Assembly: GCF_001642805.2 (NCBI RefSeq)
Contig: NZ_CP016948.1
Coordinates: 5,022,001 to 5,086,000, forward strand
Direction of reading: 5' to 3'
Length of the DNA stretch: 64,000 nt
Source: Serratia surfactantfaciens
GTDB lineage: Bacteria; Pseudomonadota; Gammaproteobacteria; Enterobacterales; Enterobacteriaceae
Of this stretch, positions 54,559 to 64,000 are shown in pieces. The position numbers were made by a program, and so were the translations under genes. Below the pieces are notes generated by a model that was not told the origin of the DNA, searched no databases, and was given only the letters and a program-made list of their open reading frames with translations. Positions within the stretch are counted from its first letter, which is position 1; every line of letters begins with the position of its first letter.

Positions 54559-54645
54559 TGGTGCGAAGAGAGGGACTTGAACCCTCACGTCCGTAAGAAC
54601 ACTAACACCTGAAGCTAGCGCGTCTACCAATTCCGCCACCTTCGC
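54559..54645 (-). tRNA. leuP: tRNA-Leu(CAG), middle copy
   Basis: 87 nt, identical to its neighbours apart from one variable-arm base (GTTC instead of GTCC), which changes a C-G pair to a U-G wobble. CCA is encoded; anticodon CAG. Confidence 0.95.
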
Positions 54646-54680
54646 ATCGATGCTGAGTGCAATATAAATCATGTGGTTAT

Positions 54681-54767
54681 TGGTGCGAAGAGAGGGACTT
54701 GAACCCTCACGTCCGTAAGGACACTAACACCTGAAGCTAGCGCGTCTACCAATTCCGCCACCTTCGC
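54681..54767 (-). tRNA. leuQ: tRNA-Leu(CAG), promoter-proximal copy
   Basis: 87 nt with encoded CCA and anticodon CAG; same sequence as the copy at 54430. First gene of the three-tRNA transcript. Confidence 0.95.
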
Positions 54768-54808
54768 GTACCAGAAACATTACCGGAGTAACGTTACCAC
54801 GGAGGCGA

Positions 54809-54836
54809 ATTCTAGAGATTTTGGCGGACACGTCAA
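54809..54836 (-). promoter_or_regulatory. tRNA-Leu operon promoter with GC-rich discriminator
   Basis: Minus strand TTGACG (54836-54831), 16-nt spacer, TAGAAT (54814-54809), then a TCGCCTCC discriminator. The GC-rich discriminator is typical of stringently controlled stable-RNA promoters. Confidence 0.7.
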
Positions 54837-54839
54837 TAG

Positions 54840-55784
54840 TTATTTCCCCGCTTTGCGGGCGTTTGCTGGAAAAACAGCCATATCGCCGCTTTTCTGCTGG
54901 TCAAACAGCCAAATCAGCCAATCAATCAACACTCTGACCCGCGGCGCCAGGAAACGGCCGGGTGGATACATGATGTAAATCGGCATCGGCGGAGGCGGCG
55001 TTTCCGCCAACACTTCCACCAGTTCCCCCTGTTTCAGCCAGGGTGCCAGCGAATAGCGCGCCGCCTGAATCAATCCCATGCCGGCGCGCGCGCCGGCGAT
55101 GTAGGCATCGGCGCCGCTGACGCTGAGCCGCGCGGGCAGCTCGCGCAGTTCCAGCTTGCCGCCGCGGCAGAATTCCAGCGGGTAATCGCGGTTGCTGGCC
55201 AGGGAAAAATAGCCCACCGCGCGATGCGGCGCCAGGCTATCGATGTCGAGTGGCGTGCCGTGAGCCTGCAGATAAGCGGGGGACGCGCAGGTCACCTGCG
55301 GCAGCTGGGCGATGCGCCGCGCCGCCAGGCCGTCGTCTTCGGTTTCCCAGGCGCGCAGCACGCAGTCTACGCCTTCGCGCAACAGATCGACGTGGGTGTC
55401 GTTGGCGCCCAGCGCCAGCGTGATGTCGGGATATCGCCGATAAAAGTCGTCCAGCGCCGGAATCACCACCTCGCGCGCCAGCGAATGGGGCATATCGATG
55501 CGCACCTTGCCGGATGGCTGCAGCTTATGCTGGCTGAACAGCGTGTCCGCCTCTTCCAGCGCCCCCAGCAACTGCACGCAGCGCTGGTAATAGAGGCTGC
55601 CTTCGCTGGTCACCTGCACCTGGCGGGTAGTGCGGATCAGCAGGCGCACGCCCAGCCGCTGTTCCAGCCGTTTCAGCGCGTTGCTGACCGTGGCGCGCGG
55701 CAGCTGCAGGCGTTCGGCCGCCCGGCTGAAGCTGCCCAGTTCGACGATGCGGGTAAAAATGCGCATGGCTTGAACCTGATCCAT
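54840..55784 (-). CDS. LysR-type regulator
   Basis: A 314-residue LysR protein of the CrgA/YhjC-like group (MDQVQAMRIFTRIVELGSFS; HTH about 1-60). ATG at 55784 with GGAG 6 nt upstream; the longer frame to 55970 crosses the intergenic space and is not used. Divergent from an aldo-keto reductase gene (118-bp gap) that it probably regulates. Confidence 0.85.
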   Translation of the reverse strand: MDQVQAMRIFTRIVELGSFSRAAERLQLPRATVSNALKRLEQRLGVRLLIRTTRQVQVTSEGSLYYQRCVQLLGALEEADTLFSQHKLQPSGKVRIDMPHSLAREVVIPALDDFYRRYPDITLALGANDTHVDLLREGVDCVLRAWETEDDGLAARRIAQLPQVTCASPAYLQAHGTPLDIDSLAPHRAVGYFSLASNRDYPLEFCRGGKLELRELPARLSVSGADAYIAGARAGMGLIQAARYSLAPWLKQGELVEVLAETPPPPMPIYIMYPPGRFLAPRVRVLIDWLIWLFDQQKSGDMAVFPANARKAGK

Positions 55785-55854
55785 GTCCACTCCGGATTGT
55801 TGGCGATTTTTAAACAGTGATGTGCAATCTGCATTATTTATCTTTGCCGCGTAA

Positions 55855-56851
<997 letters not shown>

Positions 56852-56853
<2 letters not shown>

Positions 56854-56879
56854 AAAAAAGCGCGGCCTCGGGCCGCGCT
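56852..56879 (-). terminator. Terminator of rsmC
   Basis: On the minus strand an 8-bp stem GCGCGGCC/GGCCGCGC with a 3-nt loop is followed by eight U (56859-56852). Strong rho-independent signal for rsmC, overlapping the end of the convergent aldo-keto reductase gene. Confidence 0.85.
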
Positions 56880-56903
56880 CTATCGTTTTCCGCCAACGGG
56901 AAC

Positions 56904-57944
56904 TTATTTCTTCTTCGGCGCGCGCGGTGGGCGGCCGACGGTAGCCTGGTACACCTTGAAGCGGCCGTTCTGCGCCAGCACTTCGTGGCTGCCGAAGGTG
57001 GCGTCTAGAATGTCCGGGTACGGCAGGAAGGCGTTGGCGACGATGCGCAGCTGGCCGCCGATCGGCAAATGCTTCACCGCGCCGCGGATCAGGGTTTCCG
57101 CGGCGGTCAGGCTGGTCTGCAGCCCGTCGTGGAACGGCGGGTTGGAGATGATCATGTCGAAACGGCCGGTGATGTCGGAGTAAACGTTGCTGACGATCAC
57201 TTCGCCTTCGATGCCGTTGGCGGCCAGCGTCGCACGGCTGGATTCCACCGCGGCGGCGTTGACGTCGCTGAGGGTCAGTTTCACCTTCGGCGACAGCTTG
57301 GCCATCACCGAGGCCATCACGCCGGCGCCGCAGCCGATGTCCAGCACCTTGCCTTTCATGTGTTTTTCCAGCGTCGACAGCAGCAGCGAGCTGCCGACGT
57401 CCAGGCCATCGCGGCTGAACACGCCCGGCAGCGTTTTCACTTCCAGATCGTGCAGCTGATAGCTGTCCCACCAGTCGTTCAGATCGAACTCGGTCTGCGC
57501 GTCCAGGCGGCCGTGATACAGGCCGCAGCGCCGTGCGCTGTCGATTTTCACCAGCGCAACGTGGCCTTCCAGCGTTGGCTCGGCGCTGCGCACGCCGCTG
57601 CGGTTTTCACCGACCACGAACACGTCCACGCCTACCGGCAACAGCGCCAGGAGGTTGCACAGTTGGAATTGCGCCTCCTGCTTGCTCTTCGGCCAGTAGT
57701 AAACCAGCGTGTCGCAGTCGGCGACGAAAGCGGGATCGACGGTCAAACCGAACTGCACGTTATCGCCCATCGTCCGGTTCAGTAACTGCCAGTGATGGTA
57801 ATGCTGAGTGTGGACGCGCACGTCCGCGGCCTCGAATTGGGCCGGCAGGCTGTCCTGCAGGTCGCCGGCAAACAGCACGCGGCGTTCGATAAATTCATCA
57901 CTGTGGCGCAGCATGACTTCACTGGCGGGGGTTAATGCAGACAT
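56904..57944 (-). CDS. rsmC: 16S rRNA (guanine1207-N2)-methyltransferase
   Basis: A 346-residue two-domain SAM methyltransferase. The degenerate N-terminal domain (about 1-165) is followed by the catalytic domain with [14 protein letters not shown] (SAM site, about 200) and the NPPF motif [11 protein letters not shown] (about 265) for base methylation. It modifies G1207 of 16S rRNA. The ATG at 57944 ([15 protein letters not shown]) has CAGGAG 10 nt upstream. Divergent from holD as in E. coli. Confidence 0.92.
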   Translation of the reverse strand: MSALTPASEVMLRHSDEFIERRVLFAGDLQDSLPAQFEAADVRVHTQHYHHWQLLNRTMGDNVQFGLTVDPAFVADCDTLVYYWPKSKQEAQFQLCNLLALLPVGVDVFVVGENRSGVRSAEPTLEGHVALVKIDSARRCGLYHGRLDAQTEFDLNDWWDSYQLHDLEVKTLPGVFSRDGLDVGSSLLLSTLEKHMKGKVLDIGCGAGVMASVMAKLSPKVKLTLSDVNAAAVESSRATLAANGIEGEVIVSNVYSDITGRFDMIISNPPFHDGLQTSLTAAETLIRGAVKHLPIGGQLRIVANAFLPYPDILDATFGSHEVLAQNGRFKVYQATVGRPPRAPKKK

Positions 57945-58090
57945 CAGATATTGGCTCCTGGAAATGAGACCGGGGATTATAGAGCTTTGTGGCGATATGT
58001 TCGACGGGTTTGTTGGCGCGGGCTGCGCGGGTTTGTTAGCATAGCGCGGCGCATGGCAGGCATGGCGCACCACAACGGGTAGGAATCGGC

Positions 58091-58528
58091 ATGGCATCAA
58101 AACGCGACTGGCTGTTACAACAACTGGGTATTACGCAGTGGACATTGCGCCGCCCGGGCGTGTTGCAGGGCGAAGTGGCGGTCAGTCTGCCACCCGAGGC
58201 GCGCCTGCTGGTGGTCGCGCAGACGTTGCCCGCGCCCGACGATCCGCTGTTTTGCGACGTGCTGCGCAGCCTGGGGCTGACGCCGGCGCAAACCTACAGC
58301 CTGACGCCGGAACAGGCGGCGATGCTGCCTGAAGAGACCACATGCAACAGTTGGCGGCTGGGCGTGGCGGAACCGCTCGCGGTCGCCGGCGCGCAGCTAC
58401 ACAGCCCGGCGCTGGCCGAGCTTTCCCAAGACGCGGGGGCCAAACGCGCCCTCTGGCAGCAGATTTGTCATCATGAACACGATTTCTACCCTGACGGCGG
58501 CCGACCTGGCCACAGCCTTCACCATTGA
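58091..58528 (+). CDS. holD: DNA polymerase III psi subunit
   Basis: A 145-residue protein with the HolD N-terminus ([28 protein letters not shown]), the segment by which psi binds chi and single-strand-binding protein is contacted through chi. Poorly conserved further on, as usual. Its 3' end overlaps rimI by 56 nt, the classical arrangement. Confidence 0.92.
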   Translation: MASKRDWLLQQLGITQWTLRRPGVLQGEVAVSLPPEARLLVVAQTLPAPDDPLFCDVLRSLGLTPAQTYSLTPEQAAMLPEETTCNSWRLGVAEPLAVAGAQLHSPALAELSQDAGAKRALWQQICHHEHDFYPDGGRPGHSLHH

Positions 58529-58916
58529 GCAAGCCAGCCACGCCTTTCCCTGGACGGAAACCACCTTCGCCAGCAATCAGGGCGATCGCTACCTTAACCT
58601 GAAGCTGAGCGCCGACGGGGAGATGGCGGGATTCGCCATCACGCAAATCGTGCTGGATGAAGCCACGCTGTTCAACATCGCCATCCATCCACAGTGGCAG
58701 CGCCGGGGTTTTGGCCGCCTGCTGCTCAACGGGTTGATCGAACAGCTGGAGAGCCGTGGCGTGGTCACGCTGTGGCTGGAGGTGCGCGTCTCCAACCAGG
58801 CGGCGATCGCGCTGTATGAAGATCTCGGCTTCAACGAAGTCACCGTGCGCCGCAATTATTACCCGAGCGCCCACGGCCGCGAAGACGCGATCGTGATGGC
58901 GCTGCCGTTGGCGTAA
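58473..58916 (+). CDS. rimI: Ribosomal-protein S18-alanine N-acetyltransferase
   Basis: A 147-residue GNAT acetyltransferase: FNIAIHPQWQRRGFGRLLLN holds the acetyl-CoA RxxGxG/A loop (about 77), and EVRVSNQAAIALYEDLGF is motif B. It acetylates the N-terminal Ala of S18. The start inside holD matches the known overlap. Confidence 0.92.
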   Translation: MNTISTLTAADLATAFTIEQASHAFPWTETTFASNQGDRYLNLKLSADGEMAGFAITQIVLDEATLFNIAIHPQWQRRGFGRLLLNGLIEQLESRGVVTLWLEVRVSNQAAIALYEDLGFNEVTVRRNYYPSAHGREDAIVMALPLA

Positions 58917-58951
58917 TCTAAAAACATCCTATTGATTGTTTTCTTCCCTTT

Positions 58952-59028
58952 AACAACTTAAAAGTTGTTTCCTGATTAATTTACATCAAACAAGTTGTTT
59001 TTCGCTGTGACGACAACTAATTTGTTGT
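58952..59028. promoter_or_regulatory. HipB-type operator palindromes
   Basis: AACAACTTAAAAGTTGTT (58952-58969) is a perfect 18-bp palindrome. ACAAC-N6-GTTGT (59013-59028) is a second copy, and further GTTGTTT half-sites lie at 58994-59000 and 59054-59060. Repeated operators like these before an antitoxin gene are typical of autoregulated hipBA loci. Confidence 0.6.
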
Positions 59029-59070
59029 TTATTGTTGAGGAAACAATCAATGCGTTGTTTGGAGGTGGGG

Positions 59071-59376
59071 ATGAGAAAATTATCAGAAATATCCGCGTTG
59101 CTGAAAGAAAAGCGCATTGAGTTGGGCTGGAGCCAAAAAGACTTTTTGATGAAGATTGGCATGACTCAACAGCAATATCAGCGTGTTGAATCGGGCAGCG
59201 ATATGCGGATGAGCACGCTGCTACGGATATTGGCGGCGATGGATTTGGAATATGTTATCGTGCCGAAAAGGTCTGTCCGTGATGTGGAGTGCTTGCTGCA
59301 ACAGACAGTGAGTCATGCACCAGAAGTGAGTAACTTACAGAATTTCGAAGAAAAACTGAAAGATCTCGAGGACTAG
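59071..59376 (+). CDS. hipB: HipB-like antitoxin/XRE regulator
   Basis: A 101-residue protein with an XRE helix-turn-helix (about residues 8-60; LKEKRIELGWSQKDFLMKIG followed by MTQQQYQRVESG) and a C-terminal tail that would neutralise HipA. The ATG at 59071 follows GGAGG by 5 nt; other starts upstream (59050) lack such a site. 3 nt before hipA. Codon use is more AT-rich than in the surrounding core genes. Expected to bind the upstream palindromes and repress the pair. Confidence 0.82.
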   Translation: MRKLSEISALLKEKRIELGWSQKDFLMKIGMTQQQYQRVESGSDMRMSTLLRILAAMDLEYVIVPKRSVRDVECLLQQTVSHAPEVSNLQNFEEKLKDLED

Positions 59377-59379
59377 CGA

Positions 59380-60645
59380 ATGAAAGGGCGGCGACAGGTT
59401 GAATCGGTGCAGGCGTTAGCCTTGATATTGCATGGTGTGCGGGTGGGCGTGCTGGCGCACTACAGCGGCGGCAGAAACATCCTGACGTTTGATCCGCACT
59501 ACCTCGCTTTGCCGGAGCCTGTTCGTCCCCTGTTTACGCTAAGGCAGAAGGCGCACGCAGGGTATCTTGAGCAAGTTTTACAGTCATCGCAGCGCCTTCC
59601 GCCCGTCTTATCCAATTTATTGCCCGAAGGCGCACTGCGCAGTTGGTTGGCCCAGTCGTTGAAAACCCATGTGAATGAGGAGTTTCCTTTAATTGCCTGG
59701 GCGGGGGAAAACTTGCCGGGAGCGCTTGAAGCACGGCCGCTGGCCGCAAGTGATATTCCCGCTTGGGCGTTAATGTCGCGCGGAGAGCTGGAAGCCGTGC
59801 AAATTGATGTTGGAGTGGTGGCGCAGAAATTTTCTCTGGCAGGGGTACAAATGAAATTTTCCTCTGTGCGCAAAGATGGCCGCTTCAACATTTCTTCTCA
59901 GGTGGGTGCTGATAGCTGGATCATTAAAACGCCTTCAACCGTTCATCGTCATCTCCCCGAAAATGAATATACGGCAATGCGCTTGGCGCAAGCCATCGGC
60001 GTGGATATTCCCGATATTGAGCTGGTTGAGCTGACACGGCTTGAACACTTGCCTGATATTCGCTTGGCGGATGAACCCTATGCTTATGCCATTCGTCGTT
60101 TTGACCGCAGTGAAAGTGGGCGAGTGCATACAGAAGATTTTGCCCAGATATTCGAGATCTATCCACACGACAAATACCGCGGCAAAAATTACGATCAGAT
60201 AGCGGCTTATCTCTATGAGTTTGGCAGTGAATCTTTAGCGGATACGCAGCAAATGGCGCGCCGTCTGTTGGCGAATATTCTGCTCGCCAATGGCGATGCT
60301 CACGTAAAAAATTGGTCCATGATCTATCCAAACCAGGCCGATGTGCGGCTTGCCCCCGCTTATGACATCGTCACTACATTGGCTTATATCCCTGGTGAGT
60401 CTGAGGTTGCGCTCAATATGGCGAAGGAAAAACGCTGGGATAGGATCTCAATGCGAACCTTCGAGCGCTGGTCTGATCGAGTCGATATTCCCTGGCCTGC
60501 AATACGGGTGCATCTCTTGGATGCCATCGACAAGGCGCGAGCTTTGTGGCCGGCATTGTTGGAAAACCTGCCGATGGCGGACGATCACAAATCGGTATTG
60601 CGTCGGCATTGGGCCGCCTTGTCCCCCGATTTCCGCCTGCGTTAG
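59380..60645 (+). CDS. hipA: HipA-like serine/threonine kinase toxin
   Basis: A 421-residue HipA-family kinase. ATP-site segment LAGVQMKFS (153-161), Lys183 in IIKTPS, NEYTAMRLA, catalytic Asp306 in NGDAHVKN (304-311), and metal Asp329 in LAPAYDI are all intact. E. coli HipA phosphorylates glutamyl-tRNA synthetase and stalls growth. Whether this member has the same target is unknown, because HipA homologues differ in substrate. It sits between rimI and prfC, where E. coli has yjjG, so it is an insertion or replacement in the core block. Confidence 0.88.
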   Translation: MKGRRQVESVQALALILHGVRVGVLAHYSGGRNILTFDPHYLALPEPVRPLFTLRQKAHAGYLEQVLQSSQRLPPVLSNLLPEGALRSWLAQSLKTHVNEEFPLIAWAGENLPGALEARPLAASDIPAWALMSRGELEAVQIDVGVVAQKFSLAGVQMKFSSVRKDGRFNISSQVGADSWIIKTPSTVHRHLPENEYTAMRLAQAIGVDIPDIELVELTRLEHLPDIRLADEPYAYAIRRFDRSESGRVHTEDFAQIFEIYPHDKYRGKNYDQIAAYLYEFGSESLADTQQMARRLLANILLANGDAHVKNWSMIYPNQADVRLAPAYDIVTTLAYIPGESEVALNMAKEKRWDRISMRTFERWSDRVDIPWPAIRVHLLDAIDKARALWPALLENLPMADDHKSVLRRHWAALSPDFRLR

Positions 60646-60791
60646 CGGGAAATCGGATCCATTGATTGTCACCGGTTGGCAAATCGGCGAAAATGCCCGG
60701 CTGTTATCTTTTATTCACCGCTTTGCCCGGCGCCGCGATCGGCGCGTTCTGATGATGTCGCAGGGCGGACTAACCGTAGAACCTGAAAACC

Positions 60792-62381
60792 ATGTCTCCT
60801 AGTGAATTTGCCCGCGAAGTCTCCAAAAGAAGAACTTTCGCCATCATCTCGCACCCCGATGCCGGTAAGACCACCATTACCGAAAAAGTGCTGCTGTTCG
60901 GACAGGCGATCCAGACCGCCGGTACGGTAAAAGGCCGCGGCTCCAGCCAGCACGCCAAATCCGACTGGATGGAAATGGAAAAGCAGCGTGGGATCTCGAT
61001 CACCACCTCGGTGATGCAGTTCCCGTATCGCGACAGCCTGGTCAACCTGCTGGACACCCCGGGGCACGAAGACTTCTCCGAAGATACTTACCGTACCCTG
61101 ACCGCCGTCGACTGCTGTCTGATGGTGATCGACGCCGCCAAGGGCGTTGAGGATCGCACCCGCAAACTGATGGAAGTCACCCGTTTGCGCGACACGCCGA
61201 TCCTGACCTTCATGAACAAACTGGACCGCGACATCCGCGATCCGATGGAAGTGATGGACGAAGTTGAGCGTGAACTGAAGATCGCCTGCTCGCCCATCAC
61301 CTGGCCGATCGGCTGCGGCAAGCTGTTCAAAGGCGTTTACCACCTGTACAAGGATGAAACCTACCTGTATCAGACCGGTAAAGGCCACACCATTCAGGAA
61401 GTGCGCATCGTCAAAGGCCTGAATAACCCGGAACTGGATGTCGCCGTGGGCGAAGATCTGGCGGCGCAGCTGCGCGATGAGCTGGAACTGGTGCAGGGTG
61501 CTTCCCACGAGTTCGATCAGGAGGCTTTCCTGAGCGGCGAACTGACCCCGGTGTTCTTCGGTACCGCACTCGGCAACTTCGGCGTGGATCACATGCTGGA
61601 CGGCCTGGTGGCCTGGGCGCCGGCGCCGATGCCGCGCAAAACCGATACCCGCGAAGTGACGGCGGCGGAAGAGAAATTCACCGGCTTCGTGTTCAAGATC
61701 CAGGCCAACATGGATCCGAAGCACCGTGACCGCGTGGCCTTTATGCGCGTCGTGTCCGGCCGTTATGAGAAGGGCATGAAGCTGCGCCAGGTACGCACCG
61801 GCAAAGACGTGGTGATCTCCGACGCGCTGACCTTTATGGCTGGTGACCGCTCGCACGTGGAAGAAGCCTACCCGGGCGACATCATTGGTCTGCACAACCA
61901 CGGCACCATTCAGATCGGCGATACCTTCACCCAGGGTGAAGACATGAAGTTCACCGGTATTCCGAACTTCGCGCCTGAACTGTTCCGCCGCATTCGCCTG
62001 CGCGATCCGCTGAAGCAGAAACAGCTGCTGAAAGGGCTGGTGCAGCTGTCCGAAGAGGGCGCGGTGCAGGTATTCCGTCCGATCGCCAACAACGATCTGA
62101 TCGTCGGCGCGGTCGGTGTGCTGCAGTTCGACGTGGTGGTGGCGCGCTTGAAGAGCGAGTACAACGTGGAAGCGCTGTATGAGTCAGTCAACGTGTCGAC
62201 CGCGCGCTGGGTCGAGTGCGACGACGTGAAAAAGTTCGAAGAGTTCAAGCGCAAGAACGAGATCAACCTGGCGCTGGACGGTGGGGACAACCTGTCCTAC
62301 ATCGCGCCGACCATGGTGAACCTCAACCTGACGCAGGAACGCTATCCTGACGTGACCTTCCGCAAGACGCGCGAACACTGA
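60792..62381 (+). CDS. prfC: Peptide chain release factor 3
   Basis: A 529-residue translational GTPase that recycles RF1/RF2. G1 is [16 protein letters not shown] (about 13-28), G3 is DTPGHEDF, G4 is MNKLDRD. Length equals E. coli RF3. Core gene in conserved order rimI-prfC-osmY. Confidence 0.95.
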   Translation: MSPSEFAREVSKRRTFAIISHPDAGKTTITEKVLLFGQAIQTAGTVKGRGSSQHAKSDWMEMEKQRGISITTSVMQFPYRDSLVNLLDTPGHEDFSEDTYRTLTAVDCCLMVIDAAKGVEDRTRKLMEVTRLRDTPILTFMNKLDRDIRDPMEVMDEVERELKIACSPITWPIGCGKLFKGVYHLYKDETYLYQTGKGHTIQEVRIVKGLNNPELDVAVGEDLAAQLRDELELVQGASHEFDQEAFLSGELTPVFFGTALGNFGVDHMLDGLVAWAPAPMPRKTDTREVTAAEEKFTGFVFKIQANMDPKHRDRVAFMRVVSGRYEKGMKLRQVRTGKDVVISDALTFMAGDRSHVEEAYPGDIIGLHNHGTIQIGDTFTQGEDMKFTGIPNFAPELFRRIRLRDPLKQKQLLKGLVQLSEEGAVQVFRPIANNDLIVGAVGVLQFDVVVARLKSEYNVEALYESVNVSTARWVECDDVKKFEEFKRKNEINLALDGGDNLSYIAPTMVNLNLTQERYPDVTFRKTREH

Positions 62382-62387
62382 TAAATC

Positions 62388-62412
62388 GGCAGGGCGCCCG
62401 GTGCGCCCTGCC
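62388..62412 (+). terminator. Hairpin after prfC
   Basis: 10-bp stem GGCAGGGCGC/GCGCCCTGCC right after the prfC stop. The T-tract is missing, so intrinsic termination may be weak or Rho-assisted. Confidence 0.5.
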
Positions 62413-62601
62413 AACCTCCCTCATCCTCACTCCGCTAATTAATAAAAATTCCTCACCTTTTATGCCGCAAACCGATGTCGCCAGGCAGCGTTCGTTTGGC
62501 CTGCGTTTTTCGTCTGATGGTCTATGTTTAACAAGATGCCCACACATTGCTTGAGAGTAAATCACTGTAATGCGTTGGTTATTTGGTGACTTATTCCAAT
62601 G

Positions 62602-62694
62602 TGTTGCCGATAGGAGACAGTGTGTTTCCTTGAATATCAATGAGATGGCTGTTTTACCGTTTTGTGTCACTTAGTCTGTCGTCAATAGGCGACA
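62602..62694 (+). promoter_or_regulatory. Two GlrR (QseF)-type binding sites upstream of osmY
   Basis: TGTC-N10-GACA occurs perfectly at 62677-62694, and TGTT-N10-GACA, one mismatch, at 62602-62619. TGTC-N10-GACA is the site reported for the sigma-54 activator GlrR/QseF upstream of glmY. They lie about 99 and 174 bp before the inferred start, 75 bp (about 7 helical turns) apart. Both also share TAGG within the spacer. Confidence 0.65.
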
Positions 62695-62725
62695 GTTTTT
62701 TGATTAAAAATCCGACGCAATGATT

Positions 62726-62738
62726 TATATATTTGATT
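62726..62738 (+). promoter_or_regulatory. Possible IHF site between GlrR sites and sigma-54 promoter
   Basis: On the minus strand the bases fit WATCAA-N4-TTR with one mismatch, in a very AT-rich stretch (62700-62755). IHF bending is commonly needed between enhancer and sigma-54 promoters. Weak on its own. Confidence 0.3.
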
Positions 62739-62757
62739 TTAAATGTATTTATTGAGT

Positions 62758-62773
62758 TGGCACGACGGTTGCA
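62758..62773 (+). promoter_or_regulatory. Sigma-54 promoter of osmY
   Basis: TGGCACG-ACGG-TTGCA is an exact match to the consensus TGGCACG-N4-TTGCW, with GG and GC 10 nt apart as required. Inferred transcription start near 62784, leader about 115 nt. Nothing comparable to a sigma-70 -35/-10 pair is visible close by. Confidence 0.8.
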
Positions 62774-62898
62774 CTACTCCTGTCGTGAACGCTTAATCGT
62801 ATAGCGATGATGAAGTATTTACCGAGCAGGCCGCGTGAAGGCGGCTGCAGGGTTCCGGCGCTCTGGCGCTGAGGGCCCCCAACAAAAGGAAGAGATCG

Positions 62899-63513
62899 AT
62901 GAAAAAGACCAAATTTGCACACTCGCTGATGGCTGTCGTATTGGGTTCTGTTTTGGTGAGCGGCAGTGCGCTGGCCGAAGACAGTCTGCTCAACAAGGCG
63001 TCTAACGCCGCGGATAGTGCCGGTGCCAAAATCGATAGCTCCATGAAAAAAGTTGACGGTTACATGGATGACAGCGCGATAACGGCTAAAGTTAAAAGTG
63101 CGTTGGTGGAAGATAAGACCATCAAAAGTTCTGACATTTCGGTGAAAACCGAAAAAGGCACGGTGACCCTGAGCGGGTTCGTCGGCAGCCAGGCGCAGGC
63201 GGAACATGCGGTCGCGGTTGCCGGTAAGGTGGAAGGCGTCAAGACCGTCAGCGACAAGCTGCACGTGAAAGATGAAGCCAACCAGTCGATCAAATCGTAT
63301 GCCGGCGACACCGCCACCACCAGCGAGCTGAAAGCCAAGTTGCTGGCCGACGACATCGTGCCGTCGCGCAATGTGAAAGTGGAAACCACCGACGGTGTGG
63401 TGCAGCTTTCCGGCGAAGTGAAAACGCAGGCGCAGTCTGAGCGTGCGGAAAGCATTGCCAAGGCCATCGACGGCGTGAAAAGCGTGAAAAATGACCTGGT
63501 GGTCAAGCAGTAA
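62899..63513 (+). CDS. osmY: OsmY, periplasmic BON-domain stress protein
   Basis: A 204-residue exported protein: signal peptide residues 1-26 (ending SALA), then two BON domains (about 55-120, from [16 protein letters not shown], and 134-200, from [14 protein letters not shown]). OsmY is an osmotic/envelope-stress periplasmic chaperone. AAAGGAAGAG precedes the ATG. The upstream region suggests sigma-54/GlrR control, which differs from the sigma-S control known in E. coli. Confidence 0.93.
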   Translation: MKKTKFAHSLMAVVLGSVLVSGSALAEDSLLNKASNAADSAGAKIDSSMKKVDGYMDDSAITAKVKSALVEDKTIKSSDISVKTEKGTVTLSGFVGSQAQAEHAVAVAGKVEGVKTVSDKLHVKDEANQSIKSYAGDTATTSELKAKLLADDIVPSRNVKVETTDGVVQLSGEVKTQAQSERAESIAKAIDGVKSVKNDLVVKQ

Positions 63514-63554
63514 TCCCGCCAGGCGCCCGTAACAAGTCACAACAAGCTGCATCT

Positions 63555-63578
63555 GTCGGGCCGTGAAGGCGGCCCGAC
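63555..63578 (+). terminator. Hairpin after osmY
   Basis: 9-bp stem GTCGGGCCG/CGGCCCGAC with a 6-nt loop, 42 nt after the osmY stop. No T-run, so partial read-through into ytjA is possible. Confidence 0.45.
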
Positions 63579-63673
63579 GTGTACCACCAAAAAAAGAAAC
63601 TGATTTGCCGTCGATGCCCCGTTGTCGGGGCGGGAGACAGCAGCGATTTTTTCACAATGGTAAGGAGAAGCTT

Positions 63674-63835
63674 ATGTTTCGTTGGGGCATTATCTTTTTA
63701 GTCATCGCGCTTATCGCTGCGGCGCTGGGGTTCGGTTCGCTGGCGGGTACCGCCGCCTGGGCCGCCAAGGTGGTGTTCGTCGTCGGCATCATCCTGTTCC
63801 TGGTCAGCCTGTTCACCGGCCGCCGGCGCCCTTAG
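63674..63835 (+). CDS. ytjA: YtjA small membrane protein (DUF1328)
   Basis: A 53-residue protein with two hydrophobic helices and a GRRRP tail, nearly the same as E. coli YtjA, which follows osmY there too. TAAGGAGAAG precedes the ATG at 63674. Stress-induced inner-membrane protein; molecular function unknown. Confidence 0.88.
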   Translation: MFRWGIIFLVIALIAAALGFGSLAGTAAWAAKVVFVVGIILFLVSLFTGRRRP

Positions 63836-63902
63836 CCGGCCGGCATTTTCCTGTAAACTGTAACAAAGCTTAATTCCTTTTCTCACGTCGGGAGGGCCGG
63901 CC

Positions 63903-64000
63903 ATGAACAGCGATATCGTCGTCGGACGCTGGAAACAGCTGAAAGGCCAGGTATGGCAGGCGTGGGCCGAATGGTCCGGCAGCGATTGCGCCTGGCTGGC
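63903..64000 (+). CDS. CsbD-like stress protein, 5' end only
   Basis: The first 32 codons are visible and the gene leaves the window on the right. The start MNSDIVVGRWKQLKGQVWQA has the (x)W-K-x-L-K-G pattern of CsbD/YjbJ-type proteins. GGGAGGG lies 8 nt before the ATG. Adjacent to osmY and ytjA, other envelope/stress genes. Confidence 0.6.
   Translation, partial: MNSDIVVGRWKQLKGQVWQAWAEWSGSDCAWL

Noticed and set aside
54382..54672. 96-codon minus-strand frame containing repeated VAELVDALASGVSV peptides
   Set aside because: It is translation through the tandem tRNA-Leu genes, a well-known annotation artefact; not a repeat protein and not a CRISPR array.

Overview
The window reads as a chromosome segment of a GC-rich enterobacterium, most likely Serratia (S. 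marcescens group). The gene order yjjZ – tRNA-Leu operon – rsmC – holD – rimI – prfC – osmY – ytjA at 54.0–63.8 kb is the familiar enterobacterial arrangement. The first 53 kb is accessory catabolic and transport content typical of Serratia. The species call is inference from gene content and codon usage; no search was run.

Layout. (1) 0–6 kb: the start of a small double-glycine-leader peptide gene runs off the left edge. It is followed by a self-contained energised uptake operon: exbD, tonB, a TonB-dependent outer-membrane receptor, exbB and a secreted phospholipase-D-fold enzyme. (2) 6–12.6 kb: a minus-strand beta-amino-acid module of aminotransferase, methylmalonate/malonate-semialdehyde dehydrogenase, amino-acid permease and S58 (DmpA/BapA) aminopeptidase, with a divergent LysR regulator. 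(3) 12.5–20.6 kb: a 30-residue membrane protein, an iron alcohol dehydrogenase, two LuxR-type regulators, a PuuB-like FAD amine oxidase with a cupin, a monoglyceride-lipase-like hydrolase, and an acetylpolyamine-amidohydrolase-like protein with an MFS carrier. (4) 21–28.6 kb: a serine-type arylsulfatase with its radical-SAM maturase, then a permease/DUF3156-like/SDR/moaF/SDR operon. This resembles the Klebsiella monoamine (ats/moa) regulon. Both operons start behind the same 16-bp palindrome at the same distance from the -10 box. (5) 28.6–40 kb: a complete 4-hydroxyphenylacetate cluster, hpaR / hpaG1 G2 E D F H I X A / hpaBC, in which the ring-cleavage enzyme is the vicinal-oxygen-chelate type rather than the E. 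coli type.

(6) 40–41.2 kb: ampH. (7) 41.4–48.5 kb: a GntR-controlled non-phosphorylating L-fucose operon (dehydrogenase, lactonase, dehydratase, ketodeoxyfuconate dehydrogenase, diketo-deoxyfuconate hydrolase, mutarotase, permease). (8) 48.5–53.9 kb: two MFS efflux pumps with divergent LysR and TetR regulators, and a membrane diguanylate cyclase. (9) 54–64 kb: the core genes listed above, three tRNA-Leu(CAG) genes, a LysR/aldo-keto-reductase pair, and a hipBA-type toxin–antitoxin pair between rimI and prfC. The osmY upstream region carries a consensus sigma-54 promoter with two GlrR/QseF-type binding sites.

How it fits together (inference). The sulfatase, amine oxidase, moa and hpa genes would form one continuous route from sulfated or free tyramine-like amines to 4-hydroxyphenylacetate and then to central metabolism. 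The strongest unexpected signals are the sigma-54/GlrR architecture upstream of osmY and the shared activator palindromes of the amine regulon.
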